Source: Steroidobacter agaridevorans
Lineage (GTDB): Bacteria > Pseudomonadota > Gammaproteobacteria > Steroidobacterales > Steroidobacteraceae
Assembly (NCBI RefSeq): GCF_009932555.1
Contig: NZ_BLJO01000004.1
Span: forward strand, 291,174-355,173
DNA: 64,000 nt
Direction of reading: 5' to 3'
A program made the translations under genes and the position numbers. Below, piece after piece: positions 46,081 to 55,461 of this stretch. Within the stretch, counting starts at the first letter, position 1; the number at the start of each line of letters is the position of its first letter. The notes below the pieces were generated by a model. The model saw only the letters and a program-made list of their open reading frames with translations, was not told where the DNA came from and ran no database searches.

Positions 46081-46983
46081 CTATGACTTTAGCGTGCTCA
46101 GATACTCGAAGCTCGCGCGCACCGCGTCGACGGTCGGGCCGGTGAAGTTTTCCTGCTCGACGAAATAATGTTTCAGATGTTTTGGATCGCAGGCCGCGAA
46201 CACGCTCTGCCAGTCGATCTTGCCGCGACCCACCTCGACGGTTTGCGCCTTGATCTCGTCGACGGCCAGCACCGCGTCCTTGCGCACGTCCTTCACGTGC
46301 AGCAGGGAAATGCGATCGGCGTGCTGCTTGATGTACTTGGCCGGGTCCAGGCCGGCGGTCACCACCCAGCCCAGGTCCAGCTCGATGGTCACGAGTTTCG
46401 GGTCGGTCAGCTTCAACAAGTGGTCGAACGCGGTCACGCCATCGAACTTGCGGAATTCCATGTTGTGATTGTGATAGCCGGCCTGCAGCCCGGCCTTCTT
46501 CGCCATCTCGCCCAACTTGTTCAACTGCTCGGCGTTCCATTTCCAATCGTCCAGCGTGATGTCCTTGGCAATGGACGCGGACATCGGCTTGTTCCCGGGC
46601 AGTGCGGGGAAGGCGCAGACGAAATATTTCGCGCCCACCGCGGCCGCGTCGTCGACCAGCTTCTGCATGTTCTTCTGGATTTCGCCCATGCTGGAATGCG
46701 CGGACGGGGCGGTCATGCCGTGGTCGGCGAGGATCTTGCGCATCTCCTGGCCCGACTTGCCATAGAAGCCGGCGGTTTCGACTTCGCGATAACCGATCGC
46801 CTGCAGTTTCGCGAGCGTGCCGGCCAGATCCTTGGCCGCAACGTCACGCACCGTGTACAGCTGTACGCCGATCGGCAGGCCCAACGGACCGGTGCCGGCG
46901 CCCGCGGCGAAACTTCTGACTCCACTCATGGCGGCCAGTGCAGCGAGCGAGCTGCCCTCGAGAAAGCGACGACGTGTGATCAT
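46081..46983 (-). CDS. Exported sugar isomerase/epimerase, xylose isomerase-like TIM barrel
   Basis: A 300-residue protein with a twin-arginine-type leader (MITRRRFLEGSSLAALAAMS), then an AP-endonuclease-2/sugar isomerase TIM barrel: IGVQLYTVRD, GYREVETAGFYG, YHNHNMEFRKFDG, ELDLGWVVTAG and ISLLHVKDV carry the likely metal ligands (Glu, His, Asp). Export rules out a phosphorylated cytoplasmic substrate. In this locus it may act on keto-sugars released by the DUF1080 proteins. AGGAGAG lies before the ATG. Confidence 0.87.
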   Translation of the reverse strand: MITRRRFLEGSSLAALAAMSGVRSFAAGAGTGPLGLPIGVQLYTVRDVAAKDLAGTLAKLQAIGYREVETAGFYGKSGQEMRKILADHGMTAPSAHSSMGEIQKNMQKLVDDAAAVGAKYFVCAFPALPGNKPMSASIAKDITLDDWKWNAEQLNKLGEMAKKAGLQAGYHNHNMEFRKFDGVTAFDHLLKLTDPKLVTIELDLGWVVTAGLDPAKYIKQHADRISLLHVKDVRKDAVLAVDEIKAQTVEVGRGKIDWQSVFAACDPKHLKHYFVEQENFTGPTVDAVRASFEYLSTLKS

Positions 46984-46995
46984 TTGGGTTCTCTC

Positions 46996-48135
46996 CTAGT
47001 CGTTAATGGCGGTCCATTGATTGTTGGCGGAGGAGCGCAGGACGGCTTCCACGATGCTCATGGAGCGCGCGCCGTCGGCGAAGGTGGGCAGTCCGACCTG
47101 CGACTGACCGCGAATCGCCGCGTACGAATCGCGCACGAATGCTTCGAAACAATCGCCCCAGCCCTGCGCGTGACCGGCGGGCAGCCAGGCGAGGCGCTTC
47201 TGCTCGGACGAGTACTGCGAGGGATCGCGCATCAGCAAAGTCGTGCCTTCGCGTCGGCCGATCCAGAGTTGCTCGGGGCTTTCCAGGTCGAACATGACGC
47301 TCTGCTGTGCGCCGTCGAGCTCGAACCACAGGCGGTTCTTGCGGCCGGCCGAGACCTGGCTGACGGTGAGCGTCGCGAGCGTGCCGCGATCGGTGCGCAG
47401 GATGAGGCACGCTACGTCTTCGGTGTCGACAGATTTTGTTTCCTTCACTTCGCCGCTGGCTTGGAATGCCACGCGACTTGCGGCGGCTGAGCGTTGCGCG
47501 ATCGGCGTCCCGAGCGTGGCGATCAGCGAGGTGAACCGCTCGCCAGTGATCCACTCGAGTACGTCGCAAAGATGCGAGCCGATGTCGGCGAACGCGCGTG
47601 ACTTGCCGCCGGCGGAGGCGTCGACGCGCCAGTTGGTGTCGCCTGCTTGCATGAGCCAGTCCTGCAAGTACGAGCCCTGGATCAGATACAGCTTGCCGGT
47701 TTCATCGCTCTGCACGCGCGAGCGAGCTTCGCGCACCATCGGGTGATAGCGATTGATGAACGGCACCGTGCCGATCAGGCCTTTACTCTTGGCGAGATCG
47801 CTCAGTACACGGGCGTCCTGCAACGATGTCGCGAGCGGCTTCTCGCAGACGACGTGCTTGCCAGCTTCGAGCGCCGCCTTCGCGACTTCCATGTGCAGCG
47901 CGTTGGGCGTGCAGATGTGAATGACATCCACGTCCTTGTCGCGCGCCGCTTCGAGCCCCGAGGCAAAGCTGCGAGGGATATCCATCGATTTCGCTGCCTC
48001 GGCCGAGCGCTCCGGCGAGGAGGCGGCGACGCCCACGACTTCGGCGCCGGCGAGCCGTGCAGAACGTACATGAACTCGGCCGATGAAACCGGTTCCAATT
48101 ACTGCCGCACGAAGAGGTTTGGACATGGCGGTCAT
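46996..48135 (-). CDS. Gfo/Idh/MocA family NAD(P)-dependent oxidoreductase
   Basis: A 379-residue enzyme with the Rossmann motif GTGFIGRVHVRSARLAG near the N-terminus and the catalytic CEKPLATSLQDA motif, followed by the C-terminal beta-sheet domain with GSHLCDVLEW. The family oxidises or reduces sugar hydroxyl/keto groups with NAD(P). No signal peptide is visible, so it is probably cytoplasmic and may reduce an imported 3-keto sugar. Starts at 48135 or 48126 are both ATG. It is followed after 12 bases by the isomerase gene. Confidence 0.9.
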   Translation of the reverse strand: MTAMSKPLRAAVIGTGFIGRVHVRSARLAGAEVVGVAASSPERSAEAAKSMDIPRSFASGLEAARDKDVDVIHICTPNALHMEVAKAALEAGKHVVCEKPLATSLQDARVLSDLAKSKGLIGTVPFINRYHPMVREARSRVQSDETGKLYLIQGSYLQDWLMQAGDTNWRVDASAGGKSRAFADIGSHLCDVLEWITGERFTSLIATLGTPIAQRSAAASRVAFQASGEVKETKSVDTEDVACLILRTDRGTLATLTVSQVSAGRKNRLWFELDGAQQSVMFDLESPEQLWIGRREGTTLLMRDPSQYSSEQKRLAWLPAGHAQGWGDCFEAFVRDSYAAIRGQSQVGLPTFADGARSMSIVEAVLRSSANNQWTAIND

Positions 48136-48150
48136 CGCTCGAAAGGGGGT

Positions 48151-49056
48151 TCAGGGAGTGGAGGCCGGGCGCGCATATTGACACGTCGCCGGCTCAGATT
48201 TCACGTAGTACGCGCGGTAGTTGCCAGCCTTCGGTTCCATGCAGCCGGCCAGGTTCAGCAGCGAGACTTTGCGGAAGTCGATGGGATGCGACTCGCTCTG
48301 CAACGAAATATAGCCGCCTTCGATCAATTTGCCGGTGGGTTGCGCCGCCGGGTTGTGGTTGTGAACGACTCCGCCGCCGAACTGAGGCAGCGCGTATTCC
48401 AACACCTTCTCGCCGTTCACGAAGTGCGTGATCTGGCCCGAGCCCAGCACCAGAAATTCCGCGCGCACCCACTGATCGCCATCGAAGGTGCGCGACGCCG
48501 AATCCAGGCAATGCTCAGGATACAAACTGCCATTGACGACGATCTCGGTGCCGGGCGTGCAGACGTTCATCGTCGAGCGCGCCGTGCCGTCGCTCTTGCC
48601 GCCCAGGAACTGGCCTTCGATGGAGATGGGGAAGTCCTGGTCGCGCGTCATGGTCTTCGGATCCTGAGAGTGAAGCATCGCGCCGCTGTTGCGAAACGCC
48701 CAGGCGCCCGGATGACCCTTGGCCTGCTCGCCGACGAAACGATATTCGACGACCAGGCGGTAGTAGCTGTACGGCGTCTTGTAGAACAGATGGCCGAACT
48801 GGTCGTCGAAGCTCCGATACTTGTCGTAACGAACTTGCAACAGACCGTTCTGGACCCGGAACGTATCGGCAAAATTCTCGCCGAGCTCGTGTTTCGAGAT
48901 TTTCGGAGTCCAGCCGCTCAGGTCGCGGCCATTGAACAGCTCGATCCAGTCGCCTGCCGGCACGGTGGGCGCCGCGGGCTTGGGCTTGGATTGCGCAAGC
49001 ACGGACGATGCTCCGAGCAGCACACAAGCCATCGCCAGCAGCTTCGCAGTCCGCAT
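48151..49056 (-). CDS. DUF1080 (3-keto-disaccharide hydrolase family) protein, exported, longer paralogue
   Basis: A 301-residue protein with a signal peptide (MRTAKLLAMACVLLGASSV, then LAQS) and a DUF1080 domain: WIELFNGRDLSGWTPKI, RNSGAMLHSQDPKTM and GGYISLQSESHPIDFRKVSLL. A 25-residue tail with two Cys follows. The ATG at 49056 has GGGGGA just upstream and starts the signal peptide; an in-frame ATG at 49086 would put ten polar residues in front. It is the first gene of the upstream unit, whose operator-like site is at 49130. Confidence 0.87.
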   Translation of the reverse strand: MRTAKLLAMACVLLGASSVLAQSKPKPAAPTVPAGDWIELFNGRDLSGWTPKISKHELGENFADTFRVQNGLLQVRYDKYRSFDDQFGHLFYKTPYSYYRLVVEYRFVGEQAKGHPGAWAFRNSGAMLHSQDPKTMTRDQDFPISIEGQFLGGKSDGTARSTMNVCTPGTEIVVNGSLYPEHCLDSASRTFDGDQWVRAEFLVLGSGQITHFVNGEKVLEYALPQFGGGVVHNHNPAAQPTGKLIEGGYISLQSESHPIDFRKVSLLNLAGCMEPKAGNYRAYYVKSEPATCQYARPASTP

Positions 49057-49129
49057 CCTGTCCCCCAATGTCCGGTCTTCAGTCATGAGTTTTCTATTGC
49101 GTCCCCTCGGCGCACGCTGCGACCATAGC

Positions 49130-49143
49130 TGTCAGCGCTGTCA
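49130..49143. promoter_or_regulatory. LacI-type operator upstream of the long DUF1080 gene
   Basis: On the minus strand TGACAGCGCTGACA matches all fixed positions of the LacI-family pattern TGNNANCGNTNNCA. It overlaps a TTGACA -35-like element (complement of 49139-49144). It sits in the short divergent region between the DUF1080 gene and the hydrolase gene and could control either. Confidence 0.6.
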
Positions 49144-49157
49144 AGGGCAATGGCGAA

Positions 49158-49820
49158 TTGGCTAACGATTCGAAACAACCGGATGGGCCGCCGGCCACCA
49201 CCGTGCTGGTGCATGGCTTGTGGATGTCGGGCTTTCAGTTGCAGGTGCTGAAGCATCGGCTGGAGGCGGGTGGACAGCTTCGCGTGCTCCCTTTTACCTA
49301 TCCTACCGTCAGCGGCTCGATGAGCGATCACGTGCGCAAACTGTTGGATTTCGCGCATGCGCAGGATGTGGGGGAGCTGCATTTCGTCGGTCACAGTCTG
49401 GGTGGCCTGGTGATCCTGCGGGCGTTACAACTGACCGACGATCTGCCGCCGGGCCGGGCGGTGTTGTTAGGCACGCCGCTGCAAGGATCGAAGGCGGCGC
49501 AGGGCGTCGCGCGCATTCTGCCATTCGGCAAAGCGATTCTCGGTGCGGCGGTACATGCGGAATGTATCGACTGCGTGCCGAACGAATGGCGCGGTCATCG
49601 TGACGTTGGCGTGATCGCGGGTTCGATGGGGCTGGGGCTGGGGCGATTGTTCGCGGATCTGAATGCGGATCACGACGGGACGGTGCTCGTCGAGGAGACG
49701 AAGCTGCCGGGCGCGAAAGATCACATCATCGTGTCGACGTCGCACACCGGCATGTTGTTCTCCACCGAGGTGGCGGAGCAAGCACGGTGGTTTTTGCGAA
49801 CGGGCTCGTTCCGGCGCTAA
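49158..49820 (+). CDS. Alpha/beta hydrolase, esterase/lipase-like
   Basis: A 220-residue hydrolase with the oxyanion loop VLVHGLWMSG, the nucleophile elbow VGHSLGG (Ser80) and a likely catalytic His in VSTSHTGM near the C-terminus. It starts at TTG 49158; no ATG exists in frame nearby. The substrate is unknown. It is divergent from the sugar-oxidation locus and shares its 101-base promoter region. Confidence 0.82.
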   Translation: MANDSKQPDGPPATTVLVHGLWMSGFQLQVLKHRLEAGGQLRVLPFTYPTVSGSMSDHVRKLLDFAHAQDVGELHFVGHSLGGLVILRALQLTDDLPPGRAVLLGTPLQGSKAAQGVARILPFGKAILGAAVHAECIDCVPNEWRGHRDVGVIAGSMGLGLGRLFADLNADHDGTVLVEETKLPGAKDHIIVSTSHTGMLFSTEVAEQARWFLRTGSFRR

Positions 49821-49921
49821 CGCGTCGCTCGAGCGCCGCGAGCGCTTACGCGCCGCGGCTGGCTTGAGGCTGAGGCGCATCAACGCGCGCGGCCTTTGCT
49901 TGGTCGCGCGGTGGTCGCGTT

Positions 49922-52489
49922 CTAATTTGCCGCTATCAACTTCTTGAGCCTGTAAAGCGCATCCAGCGCCTCTCGCGGCGTCATGGCGTCCGGATCGACG
50001 CTCCGAAGTGCGGCGACAGCTTGATGTTCCTCTTCCTCTTCATCGTCTGGGAACTCCAGCAACAGTTCTCCTTGCGGCTTCACCTGCTGCGCGGCCGCGG
50101 AGCGGCGCTCCAACTCGTGCAAGTATTTGCGTGCGGCGCTAATCACCTTCGGCGGTACGCCAGCGAGCGCGGCGACCTGCAAGCCGTAGCTCTGATTCGC
50201 CGGGCCATCCTTCACCGTATGCAGGAAGATCAGCTTCTCGCCGTGCTCGGTCGCATCGAGATGCACGTTCGCGCAATTGTCTAAATCCTGAGCGAGCGCA
50301 GTGAGCTCGAAATAATGTGTGGCGAACAGCGTGAAGGCGCGAACACTGCGAGCGATGTGATTCGCGCAGGCCCACGCTAGCGACAAGCCGTCGTACGTGC
50401 TCGTGCCGCGGCCGATCTCATCCATCAGCACCAGGCTGTTATTGGTCGCGTTGTTCAGAATGTTTGCTGCCTCGGTCATCTCGACCATGAAAGTCGAGCG
50501 GCCGCCGGCAAGATCGTCGGAAGCGCCAATGCGAGTGAATACGCGATCGATCGGCCCGATGCGCGCGGCCGTGGCGGGCACGTAGCTGCCGATGCGGGCG
50601 AGAATGACGATCAGCGCGGTCTGGCGCATGAACGTCGACTTACCGCCCATGTTCGGGCCGGTGATCACCAACATCCGCCGGTCTTCTCGCAAGCGCAGAT
50701 CGTTCGGCACGAACGGCTGATCGATGAACCGTTCGACGACGGGATGACGGCCCTCGGTAACCTGAATCACCGGATCGTCCGACAGCTCCGGCTGCGCATA
50801 ACGCAAGTTCACCGCGCGCTCGGCCAGATTCGACAGCACGTCGAGCGCCGCGAGTGCTGCTGCCGATCCTTGCAGGTCGTCGAGCTTCGCAATCAGCCGA
50901 TCGAGCAACTCGTCATAAAGCTGTTTCTCCCGAGCGAGCGCGCGATCGCGCGCGCCGAGCACTTTGTCCTCGAACTCTTTCAGCTCGGGCGTGATGTAAC
51001 GTTCGGCGTTCTTCACCGTCTGACGCCGGTGATAGTCCGTCGGCACTTTGTCGGCAAAACTGCGATTGATCTCGATGTAGTAGCCCGACACGCGGTTGTA
51101 GCCGAGCCGCAGGTTCGCGATGCCGCTGCGTTCGCGCTCGCGAGTTTCCAGATCGACCAGATATTGATCGCTGTGCTCGCTGATGAGCTTGAGCTCGTCC
51201 AGCTCGGCGTCGTAGCCCGCCGCAATCACGCCGCCTTCGCGCAGAATGGGCGGCGGCGATTCCACGATGGCGCGCTTGAGCACGTCGTGCAGATCCGGAT
51301 ATGTGCCGGCTTGGGAAGCGAATTCGCGCAGCAGCGGAGAATCGATATTCGCCAGCAGCTCCTGCAGTTCGGGCAATCGGCCAAGCGCGTCGCGCAGCTG
51401 AGCGAGATCGCGAGGCCGCGCACTTTTCAATGCGACGCGAGCAAGGCCGCGCTCAATATCGCCAACGTGGTTGAGCAGATCGTGCAATGGCGTGTACAGC
51501 ACGCGATCGATCAACGTCGAGATCGCCTGCAGTCGCAATTCAACAGCGCCACGGTCGCGCAGCGGCCGATTCAGCCAGCGACGCAATTCGCGACCGCCCA
51601 TCGCGGTCGCTGTTTGATCCAGCACAGCCGCGACGGTGCAGTCGGGCCGATCGGTCAAACTCACATCCAGCTCGAGATTGCGTCGAGTCGCGGCGTCGAG
51701 CAGCACGGCTTCGCTGCGCTCTTCGGTGCGCAGGCCGCGCAAGTGAGGCAGCGCAGCCTTCTGGGTGTCGCGAACGTATTGGAGCAGCGTGCCCGCCGCA
51801 CGAATCGCAAGCGAATACTCGGCGCAACCGAAGCCGGAGAGATCGCGTGTCGCGAATTGCTCACAGAGCATCCGCGTGCATGTTTCCAAATCGAAGTGCC
51901 AGATCGGACGTTCGCGCACATGAATCGCGATGCCGGCAGGCGCGGACGATTCGGGCACGAGCAGCTCGGCGGGGCGCAAGCGTTCGATCTCGGCGGCGAG
52001 CCCTTCTTCGCCCGCAGCTTCCATCACGCTGAAACGGCCGCTCGACAACTCCAGCCAGGCGAGGCCGAAGCGCTGGCCTTCGCGATACAGCGACGCGAGC
52101 AAATTATCTTTCCGCGCATCGAGGAATGCTTCATCGGTCACCGTGCCCGGCGTGACGACGCGCACGACCGCGCGCTCGACCGGGCCTTTCGATTTCGCGG
52201 GATCGCCGATCTGTTCGCAAATGGCGACGGACTCACCCTTGCGGACCAGCCGCGCCAGGTAGGACTCGGCGCTGTGATACGGCACGCCGGCCATGGGTAT
52301 CGGCTGTCCGGCCGATTGTCCGCGCGCGGTCAGGGTGATATCCAACAGCCGCGCGGCCCGTTTGGCATCCTCGAAGAACAGCTCGTAGAAGTCGCCCATG
52401 CGATAGAACAGCAGTTCTTTCGGGTACTGCGCTTTCAGACGCAGATACTGCTGCATGGACGGCGTGTGGGATTCCAGGGCGGCGGACAT
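49922..52489 (-). CDS. mutS: DNA mismatch repair protein MutS
   Basis: An 855-residue MutS with the mismatch-reading GDFYELF at residues 32-38 (Phe and Glu of the F-x-E motif) and the connector, lever and clamp domains. The ATPase Walker [10 protein letters not shown] is near residue 610, with the [18 protein letters not shown] signature after it. The C-terminus is shortened but still ends in the helical [12 protein letters not shown] motif. It recognises mismatches with MutL. It is divergent from pncC, which starts 149 bases away. Confidence 0.97.
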   Translation of the reverse strand: MSAALESHTPSMQQYLRLKAQYPKELLFYRMGDFYELFFEDAKRAARLLDITLTARGQSAGQPIPMAGVPYHSAESYLARLVRKGESVAICEQIGDPAKSKGPVERAVVRVVTPGTVTDEAFLDARKDNLLASLYREGQRFGLAWLELSSGRFSVMEAAGEEGLAAEIERLRPAELLVPESSAPAGIAIHVRERPIWHFDLETCTRMLCEQFATRDLSGFGCAEYSLAIRAAGTLLQYVRDTQKAALPHLRGLRTEERSEAVLLDAATRRNLELDVSLTDRPDCTVAAVLDQTATAMGGRELRRWLNRPLRDRGAVELRLQAISTLIDRVLYTPLHDLLNHVGDIERGLARVALKSARPRDLAQLRDALGRLPELQELLANIDSPLLREFASQAGTYPDLHDVLKRAIVESPPPILREGGVIAAGYDAELDELKLISEHSDQYLVDLETRERERSGIANLRLGYNRVSGYYIEINRSFADKVPTDYHRRQTVKNAERYITPELKEFEDKVLGARDRALAREKQLYDELLDRLIAKLDDLQGSAAALAALDVLSNLAERAVNLRYAQPELSDDPVIQVTEGRHPVVERFIDQPFVPNDLRLREDRRMLVITGPNMGGKSTFMRQTALIVILARIGSYVPATAARIGPIDRVFTRIGASDDLAGGRSTFMVEMTEAANILNNATNNSLVLMDEIGRGTSTYDGLSLAWACANHIARSVRAFTLFATHYFELTALAQDLDNCANVHLDATEHGEKLIFLHTVKDGPANQSYGLQVAALAGVPPKVISAARKYLHELERRSAAAQQVKPQGELLLEFPDDEEEEEHQAVAALRSVDPDAMTPREALDALYRLKKLIAAN

Positions 52490-52638
52490 CGCTTAAGTGA
52501 GTAACTCTTTATGACGCTATGGAAGGCAGATCGGACCGCCGGCCGGCTGTGGCCGGGGCCCGGGCGACAAAGGACGGAATTGTGCCTGCGCGAATCCGGA
52601 TATGCCCAGCTTGACGTTCATCCCCAGGACCCTGAAGC

Positions 52639-53154
52639 ATGCGTGGCATGACTAGCGACGAGGACTTGAAGCGGCTGGCCACCCAGGCCGGCGCGGACCT
52701 GCTGGACGCGGAGCGGCGCCTGGTGACCGCGGAATCGTGCACCGGCGGCTGGGTCGCCAAGCTGTTGACCGACATTGCGGGCAGCTCGGCCTGGTACGAC
52801 GGCGGCGTGGTGGCTTACAGCAACACGCTCAAGCAAGCCTTGCTCGGCGTGCGGCCATCCACACTCGCGTCACACGGCGCGGTCAGCGAGGCGACGGCGC
52901 GTGAGATGGCGATTGGCGCGCTGGAAGCGCTCGGCGGTCACATTGCTTTGGCGGTGACGGGCATTGCCGGCCCCGCGGGCGCGCAGCCGGGCAAGCCGAT
53001 CGGCACGGTGTGGTTCGCCTGGGCCTGGAAAGAGGACCATGAAATCGAGACCCGGGTGGCGCTCGAGACATTTACCGGAGACCGCGAGGCGATTCGCCGG
53101 CAGTCCGTGGCCAGGGCGCTGCGCGAGTTGAGTCTGCTGCAACGGAAGCTCTGA
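52639..53154 (+). CDS. pncC: Nicotinamide-nucleotide amidohydrolase, CinA C-terminal type
   Basis: A 171-residue stand-alone CinA C-terminal domain with TAESCTGGWVAKLLTDIAGSSAW, VAYSNTLKQALLGV and AVTGIAGPAGAQPGKPIGTVW. It converts NMN to nicotinic acid mononucleotide in NAD salvage. The stop overlaps the start of thpR (TGATG). It lies just upstream of recA, a common arrangement. Confidence 0.93.
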   Translation: MRGMTSDEDLKRLATQAGADLLDAERRLVTAESCTGGWVAKLLTDIAGSSAWYDGGVVAYSNTLKQALLGVRPSTLASHGAVSEATAREMAIGALEALGGHIALAVTGIAGPAGAQPGKPIGTVWFAWAWKEDHEIETRVALETFTGDREAIRRQSVARALRELSLLQRKL

Positions 53155-53690
53155 TGTCGTCGCCCCAGCGAGACAGCCGACGGCTGTTTTTCGCGCTGTG
53201 GCCCAGCGATGAGTTTCGTGCGCAGATCGAGGCGATCGCGCTTCCTGCGATCCGCGCCAGCGGCGGACGGGCGATACCGCCGCGGAATTTCCACGTCACT
53301 TTGTTATTTCTGGGCGAGATTCCGGCCGAGAAATTTCCAGCCATTCAGCAAGCCGGAGCGAGCCTGGCCGGCGGCCCGGCATTCCAGCTCCAGCTCGACG
53401 GCATCGAATCGTGGGGGCGCAGAGTGCTGTGCCTGACCTCGTCGACGCCGCCGGCCGCCGCGATCGATCTGGCAGATCGGCTCCGCGCCAGCCTGCGTAG
53501 CCAGCTGAAACAACTGGACGAACGCCCGTACAGCCCCCACATCACGCTGGCGCGCGACCTGCCGCGAGCGCGCCCGATTCAGAAAGTCGAAACCTTATTT
53601 CAGAAGGTGAACGACTACGCGCTGGTCGAATCGGTGCGCGACGCCGGCGGCTCGCATTACTCCGTCCTGGAGCGCTGGCCGCTACAATAG
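53154..53690 (+). CDS. thpR: RNA 2',3'-cyclic phosphodiesterase (LigT-like 2H family)
   Basis: A 178-residue protein with the two catalytic H-x-T-x motifs of the 2H superfamily: HVTL at residues 47-50 and HITL at 129-132. ThpR opens 2',3'-cyclic phosphates on RNA ends. The start overlaps the stop of pncC by one base, implying coupled translation. Confidence 0.92.
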   Translation: MSSPQRDSRRLFFALWPSDEFRAQIEAIALPAIRASGGRAIPPRNFHVTLLFLGEIPAEKFPAIQQAGASLAGGPAFQLQLDGIESWGRRVLCLTSSTPPAAAIDLADRLRASLRSQLKQLDERPYSPHITLARDLPRARPIQKVETLFQKVNDYALVESVRDAGGSHYSVLERWPLQ

Positions 53691-53728
53691 CCCCTAGCAC
53701 GGATCCGACAGTGGCGGATCGCGATTAA

Positions 53729-53744
53729 CTGTGCAAATATACAG
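53729..53744. promoter_or_regulatory. LexA (SOS) box upstream of recA
   Basis: CTGTGCAAATATACAG matches the gammaproteobacterial SOS box CTGT-N8-ACAG exactly. It lies 84 bases upstream of the recA ATG, so recA is very probably LexA-repressed and damage-induced. Confidence 0.9.
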
Positions 53745-53827
53745 ATATCCCCCAGTTTCGGTCGTCCGGTTTGTAAAATACTGGCCACGGTCAACTGAGT
53801 TACCACTAATCAACACAGGTCCCTCCG

Positions 53828-54833
<1,006 letters not shown>

Positions 54834-54847
<14 letters not shown>

Positions 54848-55412
54848 GACCAGTCGCACACGCGAATTGTTCGAAGCCGCAGGATTGCCTGCGGCTGACG
54901 ACGAAGCGCTCACTCCCGAGGAACGAGCGGAGCGCGCCAAGAAACAGGACAAGGAAGTCGAAGCTTCCGCGGTGCGCTTACTGTCGCGTCGTGAGCATTC
55001 CACCGAGGAGTTGAAGCGCAAACTGGCCGCGAAAGGTTATCCCGAGGCCAGCATCGCGACGGTCCTCGACAAGCTGGGCAAGAAGAAGTGGGTCTCGGAC
55101 GAGCGCTTCGCGGCGAATTATGTCCACCACCATGCCCGACGCGGCCAGGGGCCGGTGCGGATCCGAGCCGAATTGCGCCAGCAAGGGATTACGGACGAGC
55201 AGATTCAGCAGAAAATCGCCGGCGGCGAGCAGGATTGGAGCGGGCTGGCGGCGGAGGTCCGGCGCCGCAAGTTCGGCGCGGAACTGCCCCGGTCCGCCGC
55301 TGAACGTGCAAAGCAGGCGCGCTTCCTTCAATATCGCGGTTTTAACAGCGATCAAATCCGCGCTGCCCTGAAGTTCGACCCTGACTTGGACGACGAGCCA
55401 GAAAGGGATTAG
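54834..55412 (+). CDS. recX: RecA regulator RecX
   Basis: A 192-residue protein with the three-helix repeats of RecX, including [20 protein letters not shown] and [19 protein letters not shown]. It modulates RecA filaments. The GTG at 54834 lies inside the last codons of recA, so the two are translationally coupled. The N-terminal 30 residues are acidic/polar and longer than in many RecX proteins, so an internal start is possible. Confidence 0.9.
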
Positions 55413-55461
55413 CCATCCGGGCGGAGGATTCGATCCCCCGGCTCATTCCTGACGGTTCCTC

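Noticed and set aside
50744-52504. 586-codon open frame antisense to mutS
   Set aside because: mutS is full length and conserved on the minus strand; this frame is its shadow.
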